Source: Amorphophallus konjac (Eukaryota; Streptophyta; Magnoliopsida; Alismatales; Araceae). Taken from it: 64,000 bases of DNA. Numbering within the stretch: the first letter of the stretch is position 1; every line of letters starts with the position of its first letter. The stretch is taken from NCBI GenBank assembly GCA_022559845.1, contig JAHNEJ010001346.1:1-64000 (forward strand), written 5' to 3'. Positions 47,671-58,304 of this stretch are shown in pieces. The notes beneath the pieces were generated by a model that did no database searches, had not been told where the DNA came from, and saw only the letters and a program-made list of their open reading frames with translations. Made by a program: the position numbers and the translations under genes.

Positions 47671-48205
47671 CTTAAACCGTAGGTATGAAATATAACTTAC
47701 TTAAGACATTGACCGTAGATAATATATAAAGATGAAAAACCATAGATAACATTCACTCTATGGGTGATTACTCTATTTCATTAATCTAACATATTCCTAT
47801 GACACTACTAAACGATAGATATGTAACATCACGTATCTACGACCCTAACCGTATGTATTTCAGTATAGCTATCTATTTCTACGACACTATTGAATGGTAA
47901 GTACGTGATGTCACGTACCTACAACTTTAACCGTAGATAATAACTATCTATTCCTACGTATGGCTCAACCAAACTATAGGTATAATACATCACTTACCTA
48001 CGACGTTGGCCATAGGTAGTTCAATATAGTTATCTATTCCTACGGCTCTACCAAAATGTAGGTATGATACACCACATACCTACCTATGACCTTGACCGTA
48101 GGTAATATATAAACACATAAAACTTTAGGTATAGTCCAATCTATTCCTTCAACTAATAAAACCGTAGGTAAGGGTCGTAGGTATAGGTATTCTTTTGGTG
48201 TACTA
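47670..48205. repeat. CACTA right subterminal repeats and terminus
   Basis: Inverted counterparts of the left array: 'aaccgtaggta', 'gaccgtagataa', 'tacctacgac'. The end TTTTGGTGTACTA abuts the copia codons for YVDD. Confidence 0.8.
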
Positions 48206-49175
48206 TATGTTGATGACATCTTGATAGCTGAAAATAACATGGAGCTACTCAATGCCACAAAGAGATGACTATCTTCTATCTTTGAGATGAAAGATATGGG
48301 TGAGGCGAGCTATATGCCTGGAGTAAAAATTATGTGGAATCGCTTGGAAAGATCGCTGAGTTTGTCTCAAGAAACTTATATTAATAAGATTCTGTGGTGT
48401 TTTCGAATGCACAATTCAAACCCATTGATACTCCACTTGATAAAGGGTGTGCCCTGAGTGTTTGCCAATGTCCCAAGAATGAAGAAGAAAAGGAAAAAAT
48501 GTCTAGAGTGCCATATGCTGCTGCAATTGGAAGTCTAATGTATACCATGTTATGTACTTGGCTAGACATTAGTTTCGTGGTGAGTTTAGTTAGCCGTTAC
48601 CAGAGTAACGCTGGTCCCGTGCATTAAAAAACTATCAAGATAATTTTTCAAAATTTGCGAGAGACAACAAGTTATGCATTACATTACAAGAGAAGTGACT
48701 TAAAACTTATCGGCTATAGTGATGCAGATTGGGCTGATGATCGAGATAAGTGCAAGTCCAATTCAGGCTTTGTGTTCCCATTAGCTGGTGGAGCTATCTC
48801 ATGGTGCATCAAGAAACCGTCCTCCATTACTCTATCCACAATGGAGGCTGAATATGTGACTTGTTCTGTCGCAAGTCAAGAGACAGTATGGTTATGAAAT
48901 TTCCTATATTACTTAGCTATTACACCTCATAGGGATGAGAGTGTACTACTGTATGTAGACAACACATCGGCATTGGCCTTCCCCAAAGATCTTAAATATT
49001 ATGATAGAACAAAACACATTGATATCCGTTACCACTATATTAGGGATCTGCTAGGGAAAGGGTTAGTGGTGCTTCGACATATCAGTTTTGCTTGAATGGT
49101 AGCCGATCCACTAACAAAGCAGATCGCTGGAGTTTTGTTACCCATTGTGGGTTTATGGGTCTTTGTAAATTATAA
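48206..49175 (+). pseudogene. copia reverse transcriptase C-terminal half and RNase H
   Basis: Resumes with YVDDILIAENNMELL, the catalytic Asp pair of RT, then MKDMGEASYM and YINKIL. A frame change near 48390 leads to PIDTPLDKG, YAAAIGSLMYTML and, after another stop at 48625, RNase H motifs: YSDADWADD, KSNSGFVF, GAISWCIKKPSS, LSTMEAEYVT and VADPLTKQI near the end. Catalytic residues survive but stops at about 48266, 48625, 48895 and 49094 disable it. Confidence 0.9.
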
Positions 49176-50238
49176 ATTGTAATAGTTAATAATGTTCAAC
49201 ATCTTTAAAGTTTGTTTACTGTTTAATGATATCTACTTGAATGAATGATTGCTTTGCATATCGTCAGAGTGTCATCAAGCTTGAATCAACCCTCTCACAC
49301 GGGTGATTCACCTTTAGTGCTTATAGATAGCGAGTAAAGATTTGGCATTTGATATTGTGATGCCATGGAAGCATAAGAGCGAACACAATATCCTACTTAA
49401 TATGTATATGCCGCCTTGGCTAAGGCTAAGATGCGATCTAACTCAGATCAACCATGTGGATGTAGCTGCAATCCCATGGAGCCTGTAAAATCCAGATATG
49501 TGAGTCGCAAGAAGGCATTGAAGATGAGCGACTAGTTTGTGAGATTCTAATCAACTGCATAGGTCGCATCTGGATTTGTGTTCGTGCAATATTTTATAAT
49601 ATATTTTATTTATAAGACTCCCATGTAAATGGAAGAACACAGCAACATGTGTATCATACTGCATGTGTAAGATACGACCGCATATGAGAATGATGAATCG
49701 ATCCCTCTTCATCATTGTGTGAGCTCATGAATCACATTTGTGTGATTCCCTATGTACCCCTAGTGGCCTGCACGCTGTGTCATGAAAAGGAAGCTTGATG
49801 TCGTTACTTTCGCATGTTACTTAGGGCGATTGTTGATACCATCCAACGGAACATGTCTAGGAAAGCGGTCAAGATAATTTGAATTGGCATAAGAGACATA
49901 GGGAAGGCATCTGACTATCTCACCATGCTTCGTTGCTCATCTCCCAGGAGGCCCTGTTATCTAAGTGGTGATAGGGTTATGAGCGCTTAGCATTTGGGTT
50001 CAACATTGCCTGTTATAAGAGATCTGGAATGTCGAATCAAGTCGATACTAAGTGCTTGAGGTACATACCGAGATTAATTGGGTGATCTGTTAGTAAGGTG
50101 ACGACTTAATGGAACACTTGTTGGTTACTCAATAAATCTCGCATAGATCGCATGCTCCATTTTCTATATGATCGTTGAGATTGTGTGTCGTAAAAAGGAA
50201 GGACATGCACTGCTAGCTCTAAATGTGCAAGTGGGGGA
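49176..50238 (+). other. 3' untranslated part of the outer copia element
   Basis: About 1.06 kb between pol and the 3' LTR without recognisable coding sequence. It ends in the polypurine tract 'aagtggggga' (50229-50238). Confidence 0.7.
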
Positions 50239-50894
50239 TGTTAATGGGCTAAATGCCCATTTGGGCCGAGAGTATGCAATCGCACGGCCCAGGCCCACGG
50301 TCGCGTGGCGCCGAGCTGGAAGTGCGCTCGTGCGTCACGTGTGCGCCTGCGCACACCAGCGGGAGCTGCACTCGAGCGTACGAGCACTAGGAACGCGCCT
50401 GCTCGCACGCGTGGCTGGGCAAGCACCTGCGCCCGCATGGTGTGCCCTCCTTGTGCCACCTTTCTCTTCTCGTTTCTTCTCCTCTCGCCTCGTTCACACC
50501 GACTCGATCCACCACCATTTGACTTGGTTTTTCACCTTCCATTCCTTCTATATAAGTGTATGTTACCACTGTTAAAGAGGTTGATGGAAGAGAGATTAAA
50601 AGGAAAAATAAGGAGTGAAAAGGAGAGAAATGTTCTTGTGAGTGTGAGGCAGTGCCGAAAAGGAGACCTTGCTGTGGTGCGTCTGTCCTCGTGTCCGTGT
50701 CATCATTGATCACGGAGGCACCTCACCTTTGTGCCTAGGCTTAATTTGGAGCTTGATGATACGGAGACGACTCTGATAGCTGTCTTCTCGTCGCTGCGAT
50801 AAAGATCTATTTTTACTTCCATTAATTGTGAGATATGTTCTCGTAACGTGAACTCTATAATATTATTATTATTTTATTCCGGAGTCAACCAACA
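50239..50894 (+). repeat. 3' LTR of the outer copia element
   Basis: 656 bases, TGTTAATGGG to CAACCAACA. TATA box 'ctatataag' at 50549-50557. Its end lies 81 bases from the MYB stop codon, which is on the opposite strand. Confidence 0.9.
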
Positions 50895-50975
50895 CATGTA
50901 CTCGTCTCACTACTGAGTGACACAGTCACTCAGACTGTGCCCGGCCATATCGAGCGGGCATCCCTAGGTTCTCCG

Positions 50976-52034
50976 TCACTCACTCAGCTGCCACAGCCCT
51001 GCAGCTTCCTGGTACGAATCCAGACCCGTTATATCTGCAACTACACTATGTTGGATGTAGTCCCTCCAGTCCTCCAGGATCCCTTCCTCGAAAAGGAAGA
51101 GTTGTTGTGAGGGGGAGGATGTGTGGCTACTCAGGTCGCCTCCGTTCATCAGATTATCGTCATCGTCGACGTCCATGTTGCGGGTGCTGATAAACCGCCG
51201 GATGCCGCCGCCGACGATGCACCCGTCGGTGAGGCCGAGCTCTTGGACGTCCGACATGAGCCCGTCCATGTCGAAGTCCTTGAGGAAGTCTAAGGGGTCG
51301 CCGACGTCTGGAAGGGCTGTCCCCGCCAGTGTGGTCCTGGTGCAGAGGGGGGCCATGGCGGGAACTGCCGAGGAGAATGCCGCCGGCGGAAGCAAGCCCT
51401 TGGTGCACCTTCTCGGCTTCGTCCGGATGGCACTTTGAGTTACTGTTCCGGGCATTGAAGGGGATCCCAATGCGGATTTGTTCTTCTGCTGTTTCTTGGC
51501 GTGTTCTTGCATGTCTGGTCGACAGGAATTCATAGTGGACTGCACCCTTTTGCTGAGGTTGGTGTTCCAGTGGTTCTTGATCTCGTTGTCGGTTCTTCCG
51601 GGGAGCCTTCCCGCTATGAGAGACCACCTGTACCACAGTGTAGGTAGCAATGAGCGTCCAACAGGAAACATGAGAGGAAAACTATAGCAATGAGCGTCCA
51701 ACAGGACACATGTGGTCAGAGCCTTGCAGACTGTAGTACCATCTCAGAAGACTGCATGTTCACGCTAAGCTACATATATGTCATTCTGTTCACATTGTTG
51801 TTCTCTTATATATAGGAAGAGCGAAAATGTGAGAGAAGGTTACCGGTTTCCAAGGAGGTTATGAAGCCTAACGATGAGGTCTTCCTCTTCTGGGGATATG
51901 TTGCCCCTCTTGATGTCCGGCCTCAAGTAGTTTAGCCACCGTAGTCGGCAGCTCTTGCCGCAGCGTTTCAATCCTGCAGAACCGCTCCTTCAAACTCTCA
52001 AAAGCAAATACCATTCTTCCATCCCTCTCTCTCC

Positions 52035-52071
<37 letters not shown>

Positions 52072-52573
52072 GCACATGCACACGCACACGCACGCGCACT
52101 CATCATATGTCATCTAATGTTGCATGAGCTACAGCATGATCGAGAAAACTCAAAGAAATCAGCGTCACCACCATTCGAACTCAAGGGTATTTGGAATTAG
52201 CTAGGAATATGCAGTCATCTCTGATATGGAAGACGGTACTGGAATAGGCGCAAGATGAAGGTTCAGAATATGAAGGTTCGACTTCATTATCTCATCATAA
52301 AGAAGAATAATTGTTCCAATCCCCATTCCCTCATCCTAGGTAGAAATATTCTACATAGAAACAGACCGTCAGAAACGGGTGCAAGCCTGTAACATCACAG
52401 CCATAGCGTCGGTCCATCACACACTTGATTAATTAATTACCTGCTTTTTCGGGGAGATCCCTCCATTTCCCTTCGCCGTGGGTCTTGATGTAGTTGGTGA
52501 GTATTTGGTCTTCGTTCACAGACCATGCACCTCTGTTGAGTCCCACTTTGGAGCAGCAAGGCCTCCTGCCCAT
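50976..52573 (-). CDS. R2R3-MYB transcription factor, TT2/subgroup-5 type
   Basis: Three exons on the minus strand: 52573-52441, 51973-51844 and 51627-50976, joining to 304 codons. All introns are GT-AG (GTAATT/CTGCAG; GTAACC/TACAG) and sit at the two classic R2R3-MYB positions (after codon 44, and inside Arg88). The N-terminus [17 protein letters not shown] and the R2 and R3 repeats (about residues 14-115) have the expected Trp residues. Residues 76-95 fit the bHLH-partner motif [DE]Lx2[RK]x3Lx6Lx3R. Residues 154-163, [10 protein letters not shown], match the subgroup-5 signature of proanthocyanidin regulators. Family members act in the nucleus with TT8-type bHLH and TTG1-type WD40 proteins on late flavonoid genes. 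No defect is seen. A copia LTR begins 81 bases past the stop codon. Confidence 0.93.
51974..52440 (-). other. MYB intron 1 with (CT)n(CA)n microsatellite
   Basis: 467 bases. A compound microsatellite (ctctct...cacaca...cgcacacgc, plus strand) occupies 52022-52098, likely variable in length. Confidence 0.85.
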
Positions 52574-52638
52574 CTCTCTCTAGGCGCGCGCCCCCGGCCC
52601 TAGCGTCTCTATCCTCAATGGCATACACCCACCACGCA

Positions 52639-52645
52639 TTTTATA
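52639..52645 (-). promoter_or_regulatory. TATA box of the MYB gene
   Basis: The minus strand reads TATAAAA in the context CGCATATAAAATGCG, 66-72 bases upstream of the ATG. This implies a short leader of about 40 bases. Confidence 0.65.
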
Positions 52646-52659
52646 TGCGCTAGATATGG

Positions 52660-53660
52660 GCCTTGTGTTTCAGCAACATTCAGGGGGTATGATCGATCGA
52701 CAACCCTGAGGTCTCCCGCTACGATTTCGACAGGAACCATGTGCCCAACGTGCCTTGTTCAGGTAATTAGGTGAGCTCCCAGGCCCTGCTTCCATGGGCT
52801 TATTTCTCTGGACTCTCTAGCTACTAGTCTGCCAAAGTGGGTGTCATCAGCAGCCTTCCCAGTAAAATCCCGCATGGGTACTCCCTGCACAGGAAAAGAA
52901 ATAACGACGTCGTTGGTTGATATCTGAACCCGGCCGTAACATTGTTTAGCAGTGGCCACAGGAGAAAGGGAGGAGTAAAAACGGAAGAGATTAGCATCCG
53001 TGGGGTGATTTGCTTATGCTACGTGATGATTTGACTGATGGTTGTTTTCACTGATCAGTGCGTGTAAATCAACCATGTTCCACCGAACTCTTCCCACTAC
53101 CTCAGTCACTCTGCAGCCAAGAGCTTTTTGCTGCCCTGCCAGCTCCTTGGCGCAGCTAAAGAAACGTATAATTAATGGATCTTTTCCTTTTTCCTGGCAA
53201 TCAAACGGCCACCTTTAAGGTCACACCCCCCCCCCCCCCCCCGCAACACACACACACACAGGAATATCCTCTAGAGGCATATACAATAATTGCGAGGTCT
53301 GTGGGAGACACGGGGGTGGCACGGACAATGAGCCCTCGAGGTGTGCATGCATGGCAAATTACTAATCATTTGTCCCCTTGGCAGAGTGTGTCCACCGACA
53401 TATGGAAGGCATTCTCCGATGGCATCTCATCAGATCTCATCAACTCTTCAAACCATCTTCGTCATTCCCAACCAACTCTCTCTCTCCCTCTCTCTCTCTC
53501 TAGACCTGATTTATCTTACGTCAAATGAGAGGGTTTTCTCGTAGAAGATAAAAGAGTAAAGCATAAATATCGTTATTTGAAGTAATAATGCTACGAAGAT
53601 CGAGATATCAGATGCTAGTTGTAGGAGCTCACAGTGAGATGTTTTTCAAAATGGCGAGTA
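52660..53660. other. MYB upstream region
   Basis: No gene. Contains a C18-type run and (CA)n at 53224-53260 and a (CT)n at 53480-53502. A 66-codon minus-strand frame (52759-52959) has no recognised family. Distal MYB regulatory sites may lie here but none is identified. Confidence 0.4.
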
Positions 53661-53669
53661 TTAAGTGAT

Positions 53670-54005
53670 TTACGCAGTTTAGGGACTTCAATCGATAGAT
53701 CGTCTAAATATAAGCTAGACTAATCTCAAGTTAGACGAAGTACAGGTCAATTAGACGAAGTATCGTCTAAGTTAGAAGTTAAAAGTGACTTAGACAGATC
53801 ATCGTCTAAGTGGAAGGTGACTTAGACGATACATCATCTAAGTCGGATGTTGAAAATGACTTAAATGATACATCGTCTAAGTTGGATGCTGAACATGATT
53901 TAGATGTAACAACATTGAAGTGGAAGATGAATTAGATGATACATCGTCTAAGTTATAAAATGACAAAGACAGATGAAGAGTTTACGCGATACATCGTCTA
54001 AGCCA
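53670..54005. repeat. Tandem array of palindromic 'acttagacgatnnatcgtctaagt' units
   Basis: About seven units spaced 40-50 bases apart. In each, 'cttagacgat' is followed within a few bases by its complement 'atcgtctaag', with spacers 'ttggatgctgaaaatga'. Later units are more decayed. No coding frame. Confidence 0.75.
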
Positions 54006-54985
54006 TAAATCTAGAAAAAGAAGAGTGAGCATCAGGTGGGGCTTAAGTAGAAAGTGGACGATTCGATCTAGACATGTGTGTGATGTATCTGCACAGTCAT
54101 GAGTCTTAAAAATGGTGTTGTTATCGTTGTAACCCGTTATTAGATAGAGACAATAATTGGGAGAATATTCTTATATAATGATCTGAGAATATTTGCCAGA
54201 TAGTATATCTAGAGTTTCTGTATATATGATCAGTTGAGAATATGGTTACCCTACCTCCGATAACATAAAAAAGTGAATCTCAGAGTCAAGCCGCCGTAAC
54301 ATGTCTCTGTTATTGATGTTAGTGCAGAGAAAAAAACTGACCAAGGTTTTATAAATGTAGAGAGACAATCTCACTAATCAAATCACACAGTGTTGTCTCT
54401 CTCTCTCTCTCTCATCTTCTATTTATTTCTCTCTCTTTTTTCGGTGCATTTTTATTTCTGTATTTGTTATGGGCCGTGATAATCTTCTAACATGAGAGAG
54501 GACTGTGAAATTTCTGCTGATCTTATGTTTCCGTTAACGATGAACATTGATGCCACTAATGCTAGCCACACTGCCGCTTCGATCCTGCCGTCTGCCATCC
54601 GTGCCATTCCACTATTTCCGTGCTCGGAGTGACGTATTCCAACTGAGGGTACGTGACACATTCTAAACTTTGTCTCCATCTTCTGATCATTGAAGACAAA
54701 ATTTATTAGTCACATCATCATACGTAGAGTCTTTTATTTCTTGTAGCAGCCGGACTGCGTATTCTTCTCATGGGAACCAGCTAGCGAAGATGGCTGGCGC
54801 TCTCCCTGGCAATCGACGTGGGTTTAATATGATCGTTCTCACCCAGTGTACGTAGTAGATATAGAATACTGCACTTGTTAGAGTACTCGTGTTTTCTGTC
54901 TGTGCTTAGTCTCTCTATATGTATTAGGGTATGTCAGGTGCTCTCTCCTGGTTTGATCCCTCTCCTCACTTCGAGTGAAGACTTA
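54006..54985. other. Unassigned intergenic DNA
   Basis: No gene. (CT)n at 54392-54412. A GC-richer stretch at 54530-54660 is open for 70 codons on the minus strand without any recognised domain. Confidence 0.4.
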
Positions 54986-55207
54986 GGGCGCATTTAGAAA
55001 TAATCTAGGGTGGGGAGATTTTTTTAAAATCTTTTAGAGATATATAGAAGCAGCTATCTTGAGATATAATTTTTGGAGATTTTAAAATCTTTTCTCTTCT
55101 CTCTCTAAATCTTGAAATCTATATAAAATTAAAATTGATAAGACATTGAGACATTTGAAATTAAAATTCTCAAATTTTCTCCTCGAAGATATGTTCCAAA
55201 CACAGAC
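54986..55207. mobile_element. Tourist-like MITE, 222 bp
   Basis: Flanked on both sides by GACTTA or TTA (54980-54985 and 55205-55210). The left end GGGCGCATTTAGAAATA and the right end (other strand) GTCTGTGTTTGGAACAT match partially. The interior is AT-rich with 'gagatttt..aaaatctttt' inverted pieces. Confidence 0.5.
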
Positions 55208-56830
55208 TTAGATTTGATCACTAGATGGTAACAACAGGCTTAAGTTTCAGTGGTGCATATTTTGTTGGCCAAGAGGTGCCAGCAGTGTCGCTGTCTTCCT
55301 TTCCGATGTACGTACGGTGCCATGAAGATCGATCCTGCTAGTTTGTGCAGAATCTCTATATATCGACCCTTTAATTACCTTTGTTAACATTTTTTTGATT
55401 AACAGCAAGCAAACATGAAGGGGAAATTAAGCCCACCGGCAACCTACTAACTGAGAATCAATAATATTTAGTCACAGTTAATAATGGATACCACTCTCCC
55501 TCGTTGGAGCACGTGATGTGATGATATGATAGTAGACGGGATTCAACTGACAAATTCATATGATTTGTCGGAATCAATCCAGCCCCATCTATTAAACTGA
55601 AGAATATAACACAAGAATAAAAAATAGAGGTTTGAAACAAATACGAAGAGTTTAGTAATTCAAACTCATGTTTTGTTAGTCCAAATCTATATATTTTTCA
55701 TTAGACTATCTTTACTCGTCAGTTCGATACTTTATTTTTTTAGTCATATACTCTAGTTCTTAATTCGATAGATGCGACTAAATTTCTGACAAATCATGAG
55801 AGTGTCAGCGGAGTCCCGTCCTCAACCCCATCTAATCGCATGACCTAACGAGAAACGTTAGGTCTCTTTGATATCGGGTTAGGATAGCGTAGCCGATCGA
55901 TGAAAAAGAGTATTTGAGCTCCGTACTCTTTCTCACACACAAAAATATTAAGCGGGATCGAGTGGGTCAGAATTTCTTGAGAACTTTTTTTTTAATTTTT
56001 TTAGTAAAGATCTTGTTTCCTAGACTAAAAAATATTATTAAAAAATAACTTAATTTTATGGTTAGAAGTTGGCTTCAAAAGTCAAATCTTATGTTGATTG
56101 GCATTAAGTGCCAAGTTTTTGATAAAAGGGAGATGAAAGGTCCAAATTAAGGGAAACACTTGCTTTTTTTCCCCAACAATAAAGTTTTCTTATCTCTAGT
56201 TTTTCTCACCGAAGGAGAGACAAAAGAATATTTTTACATTTTATTTTCTAAATGGCTACTACCTTTAGGGAAAGCAACATCTCCTAGAAAGTAGATTTTT
56301 TTTTCATCTACTTTTTCAAGACCCCTAATCCACTCATTGTAGGAAGTTGATACATTATAGCATGCTAATATGTATATTTAAGGTCTTATAATATGAAGAC
56401 ATTGACATGCTATTGTATCAAGATAATAATGTGTTAAACTTAAAGTATTAGGATGTTGAACATATTGAAACATTAAACTGTTTTAATTAAGATGTTAAGT
56501 AGTTAAGTAGTTAAGTTGTAATTAGAAAACAATAAAGTTTTCTAATTGAATACCTTAGTGTGTTAAAATGTTAAGATGTAATGCCTTAATACATAAACCT
56601 CTCTCCCCACCCCGCAACAGTTCCATCGTTAATCAAAACAACCACAAAAGGTAGAAAACATTAATGCGGCATTCTAATTAATAAAGGGTGATAGCTAATT
56701 AAGTTTCTTACTTACTAGCATGCTTCCAATTGAAGGTACAATGTGAATGCCCTGTGAGGATCGATCTCCATGCTAGCTGGCACACTTCTTGTTGTTATAG
56801 CCACGCAACAACAAATAAGACCTCCATGTA
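55208..56830. other. Unassigned AT-rich intergenic DNA
   Basis: No gene, RNA or complete element. 55858-55985 begins 'gtctctttgatatcgggttagg', similar to MITE ends elsewhere in the window, but no partner end was found. Confidence 0.4.
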
Positions 56831-56834
56831 TTCA

Positions 56835-57010
56835 AGGAGTTGCTCAGTTGGTAAGACCCTCCATGTACACCAAAAATGACCAAGATTCAAAATTCCACTT
56901 AGATCAAATTAATTTCAGAGGAATTATGAGACAAGACGTGTAAAAGATTAGTGGTAGTAATAGCTAGTAGATAGAAGCTACAACCGAAAATCCAAAAAAA
57001 AAAAAAAAGA
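56835..57010 (+). mobile_element. tRNA-derived SINE with poly-A tail
   Basis: The A-box-like 'ttgctcagttggtaaga' at about 56839 and the B-box-like 'agattcaaaattcc' about 40 bases later are the two internal promoter boxes of tRNA-derived SINEs. The body ends in an A16 tail at 56994-57009. Length about 175 bases, no coding. A target duplication could not be seen. Confidence 0.65.
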
Positions 57011-57069
57011 ACCCCGTGCGAGCATAAAAATTTACCTAATCAACCAATACTAGTAAAGACTAATTGTTT

Positions 57070-57680
57070 ATATTGCAATAAAACATTAAAATCCCCAATT
57101 TTAAAAATAGTTAACTTTACAACCAAAAAATTAAACAAAAAAATATATGTTTTGCCTTAGGATTTCTAAGATAAATCATTTTATGTAAATACCTCTAAAA
57201 TATTCTAACAATTTGTAAAAACAACCTTGTTAAATTAATGATCAATTACATAATTTTCCTCTTTGCATAGCTATTATTATTAACGACCTCAGTATGTTAT
57301 GGTACTTACAAAAATACCCTTGTCGTCGCTCACCATTAGCATTCCGTTAAAATATCTTATTTAACCCTAGTTAACCTTTAGCCATATTTGAAAAGACTAA
57401 AATGCCTTTAATATATCCTAAACTTTTTCTCTCTTTTCATATATCTATGTCTTTATCTCTCTCTCTCTCTCTCTCCCCTTTGACACAATATGCTAGTGAA
57501 AATATCACTCTTTATAAGGATATTTTCATCCAAAATTTAATTTCTTGAGTGGAAACAGAGGATGTAAATAGCAACTAACTTCGAGGGCAATTTTGAACTG
57601 ATTTTAATGCAAGAGGATTATTAGTAATAATACTTGTGCAAGAATGATAATTTTGTAATTATTCATTTGACAAGTTTATT
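57070..57680. repeat. Dispersed AT-rich repeat, copy 2
   Basis: Counterpart of 20520-20950. It contains 'taaactttttctctctttt', (CT)n, 'tttgacacaatatg', 'gtgaaaatatcact', 'ggaaacagaggatgtaa' and ends in 'ataattttgtaattatt'. No gene. Confidence 0.45.
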
Positions 57681-58131
57681 TTGTAAATCTCTCAAATATT
57701 ATCATAGCGGTGTAGAACTCGCAAGCTTCTCAGACCGTTGGATGGCTAGAGATTTTGTAGTAGGAAACAATGAAAATGTCACTTTAGTTAGAGGACCTAC
57801 CACCAGAGGAAGACATTGATCATGGGGCCCTCATATCCTTTCCCAGGGAAAACCCCCTAATATCTAAGTTAGCATTGGGAGAGAGAAAAATTTCTAAGGA
57901 GGAAGGGATTTCCTTTGGTATGGATGAGTGTGGTTCACACCTTGGGGCATCGTACTCCACCCTTCTCAAGAGAAAGAAGAAGCCAGGTATCTCACCTAAT
58001 TTTTCAAGTCAACATTTTTCCCATTGAAATATTCATTATCTCAAAATAGAGAGTACATGCCCCTTTTATAGATAGAGGAGGGGGGCACGAGACTCAAACA
58101 TATTTCTCGAGAATACAAGAAAATTCATTAA
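57681..58131. other. Unassigned intergenic DNA
   Basis: No gene or element end seen. Confidence 0.4.
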
Positions 58132-58301
58132 GGCCCTCTTTGTTAATCGAGTTGAGTTAAGACATTCGAGCTCCTGAAGTCGAATACCTTACCCGAGGTC
58201 GGGTAAGAGACATGTGTGTGAGATGGAGGGTTTGGGCCCCCCACATTTCTCTTTCATGGGATGCCATATTCGTATATCCTAACCGATTAACAAAGATTTC
58301 C
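58132..58301. mobile_element. Tourist-like MITE, 170 bp
   Basis: The left end GGCCCTCTTTGTTAATCG pairs with the right end on the other strand, GGAAATCTTTGTTAATCG, with a perfect TAA outside each (58129-58131 and 58302-58304). The interior contains 'cttacccgaggtcgggtaag', a short palindrome. Its ends resemble those of the 4073-4342 element. Confidence 0.75.
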
Positions 58302-58304
58302 TAA

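Larger units (their letters stand above)
32713..48205 (+). mobile_element. Non-autonomous CACTA-type transposon, 15.5 kb with nested inserts
   Basis: The left end CACTACACCAAAAAGAACC (32713, again at 33470 through a tandem duplication) matches the right end on the other strand, TAGTACACCAAAAGAATACC (48205 down). Both lead into subterminal repeats of 'cctacg', 'accgtaggtaa' type: left to about 34170, right from about 47670. TAT flanks both sides (32710-32712 and 48206-48208) and reading across the gap restores the copia LYVDD codons, so boundaries are precise. The last three bases at the right (CTA instead of GTG) are altered. No transposase was found. The interior holds a GTGTGCCG minisatellite, an LTR element and an RLP24 gene fragment. 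Confidence 0.88.
27500..50894 (+). mobile_element. Ty1/copia retrotransposon split by a CACTA element
   Basis: Both LTRs begin TGTTAATGGGCTAAATGCCC and end GTCAACCAAC(G/A). Flanks are CATAT (27495-27499) and CATGT (50895-50899), a 5-bp duplication with one difference. A primer site follows the 5' LTR and a purine tract, 'aagtggggga', precedes the 3' LTR. Without the 15.5-kb insert the element is about 7.9 kb. Gag and pol remain mostly in one forward frame but carry many stops and one frameshift, so it cannot act on its own. The lineage within copia is not assigned. Confidence 0.9.

Noticed and set aside
51868..52628. Minus-strand frames overlapping MYB exons 1 and 2
   Set aside because: They are read in the wrong frame; the correct frame gives the conserved R2 and R3 repeats.
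53670..54005. CRISPR-like array
   Set aside because: The spacers are not unique, the units are diverged palindromes, and the genome is a plant nuclear genome.
55858..55985. Another Tourist-like MITE
   Set aside because: Only one end-like sequence is present; no inverted partner or target duplication was found.
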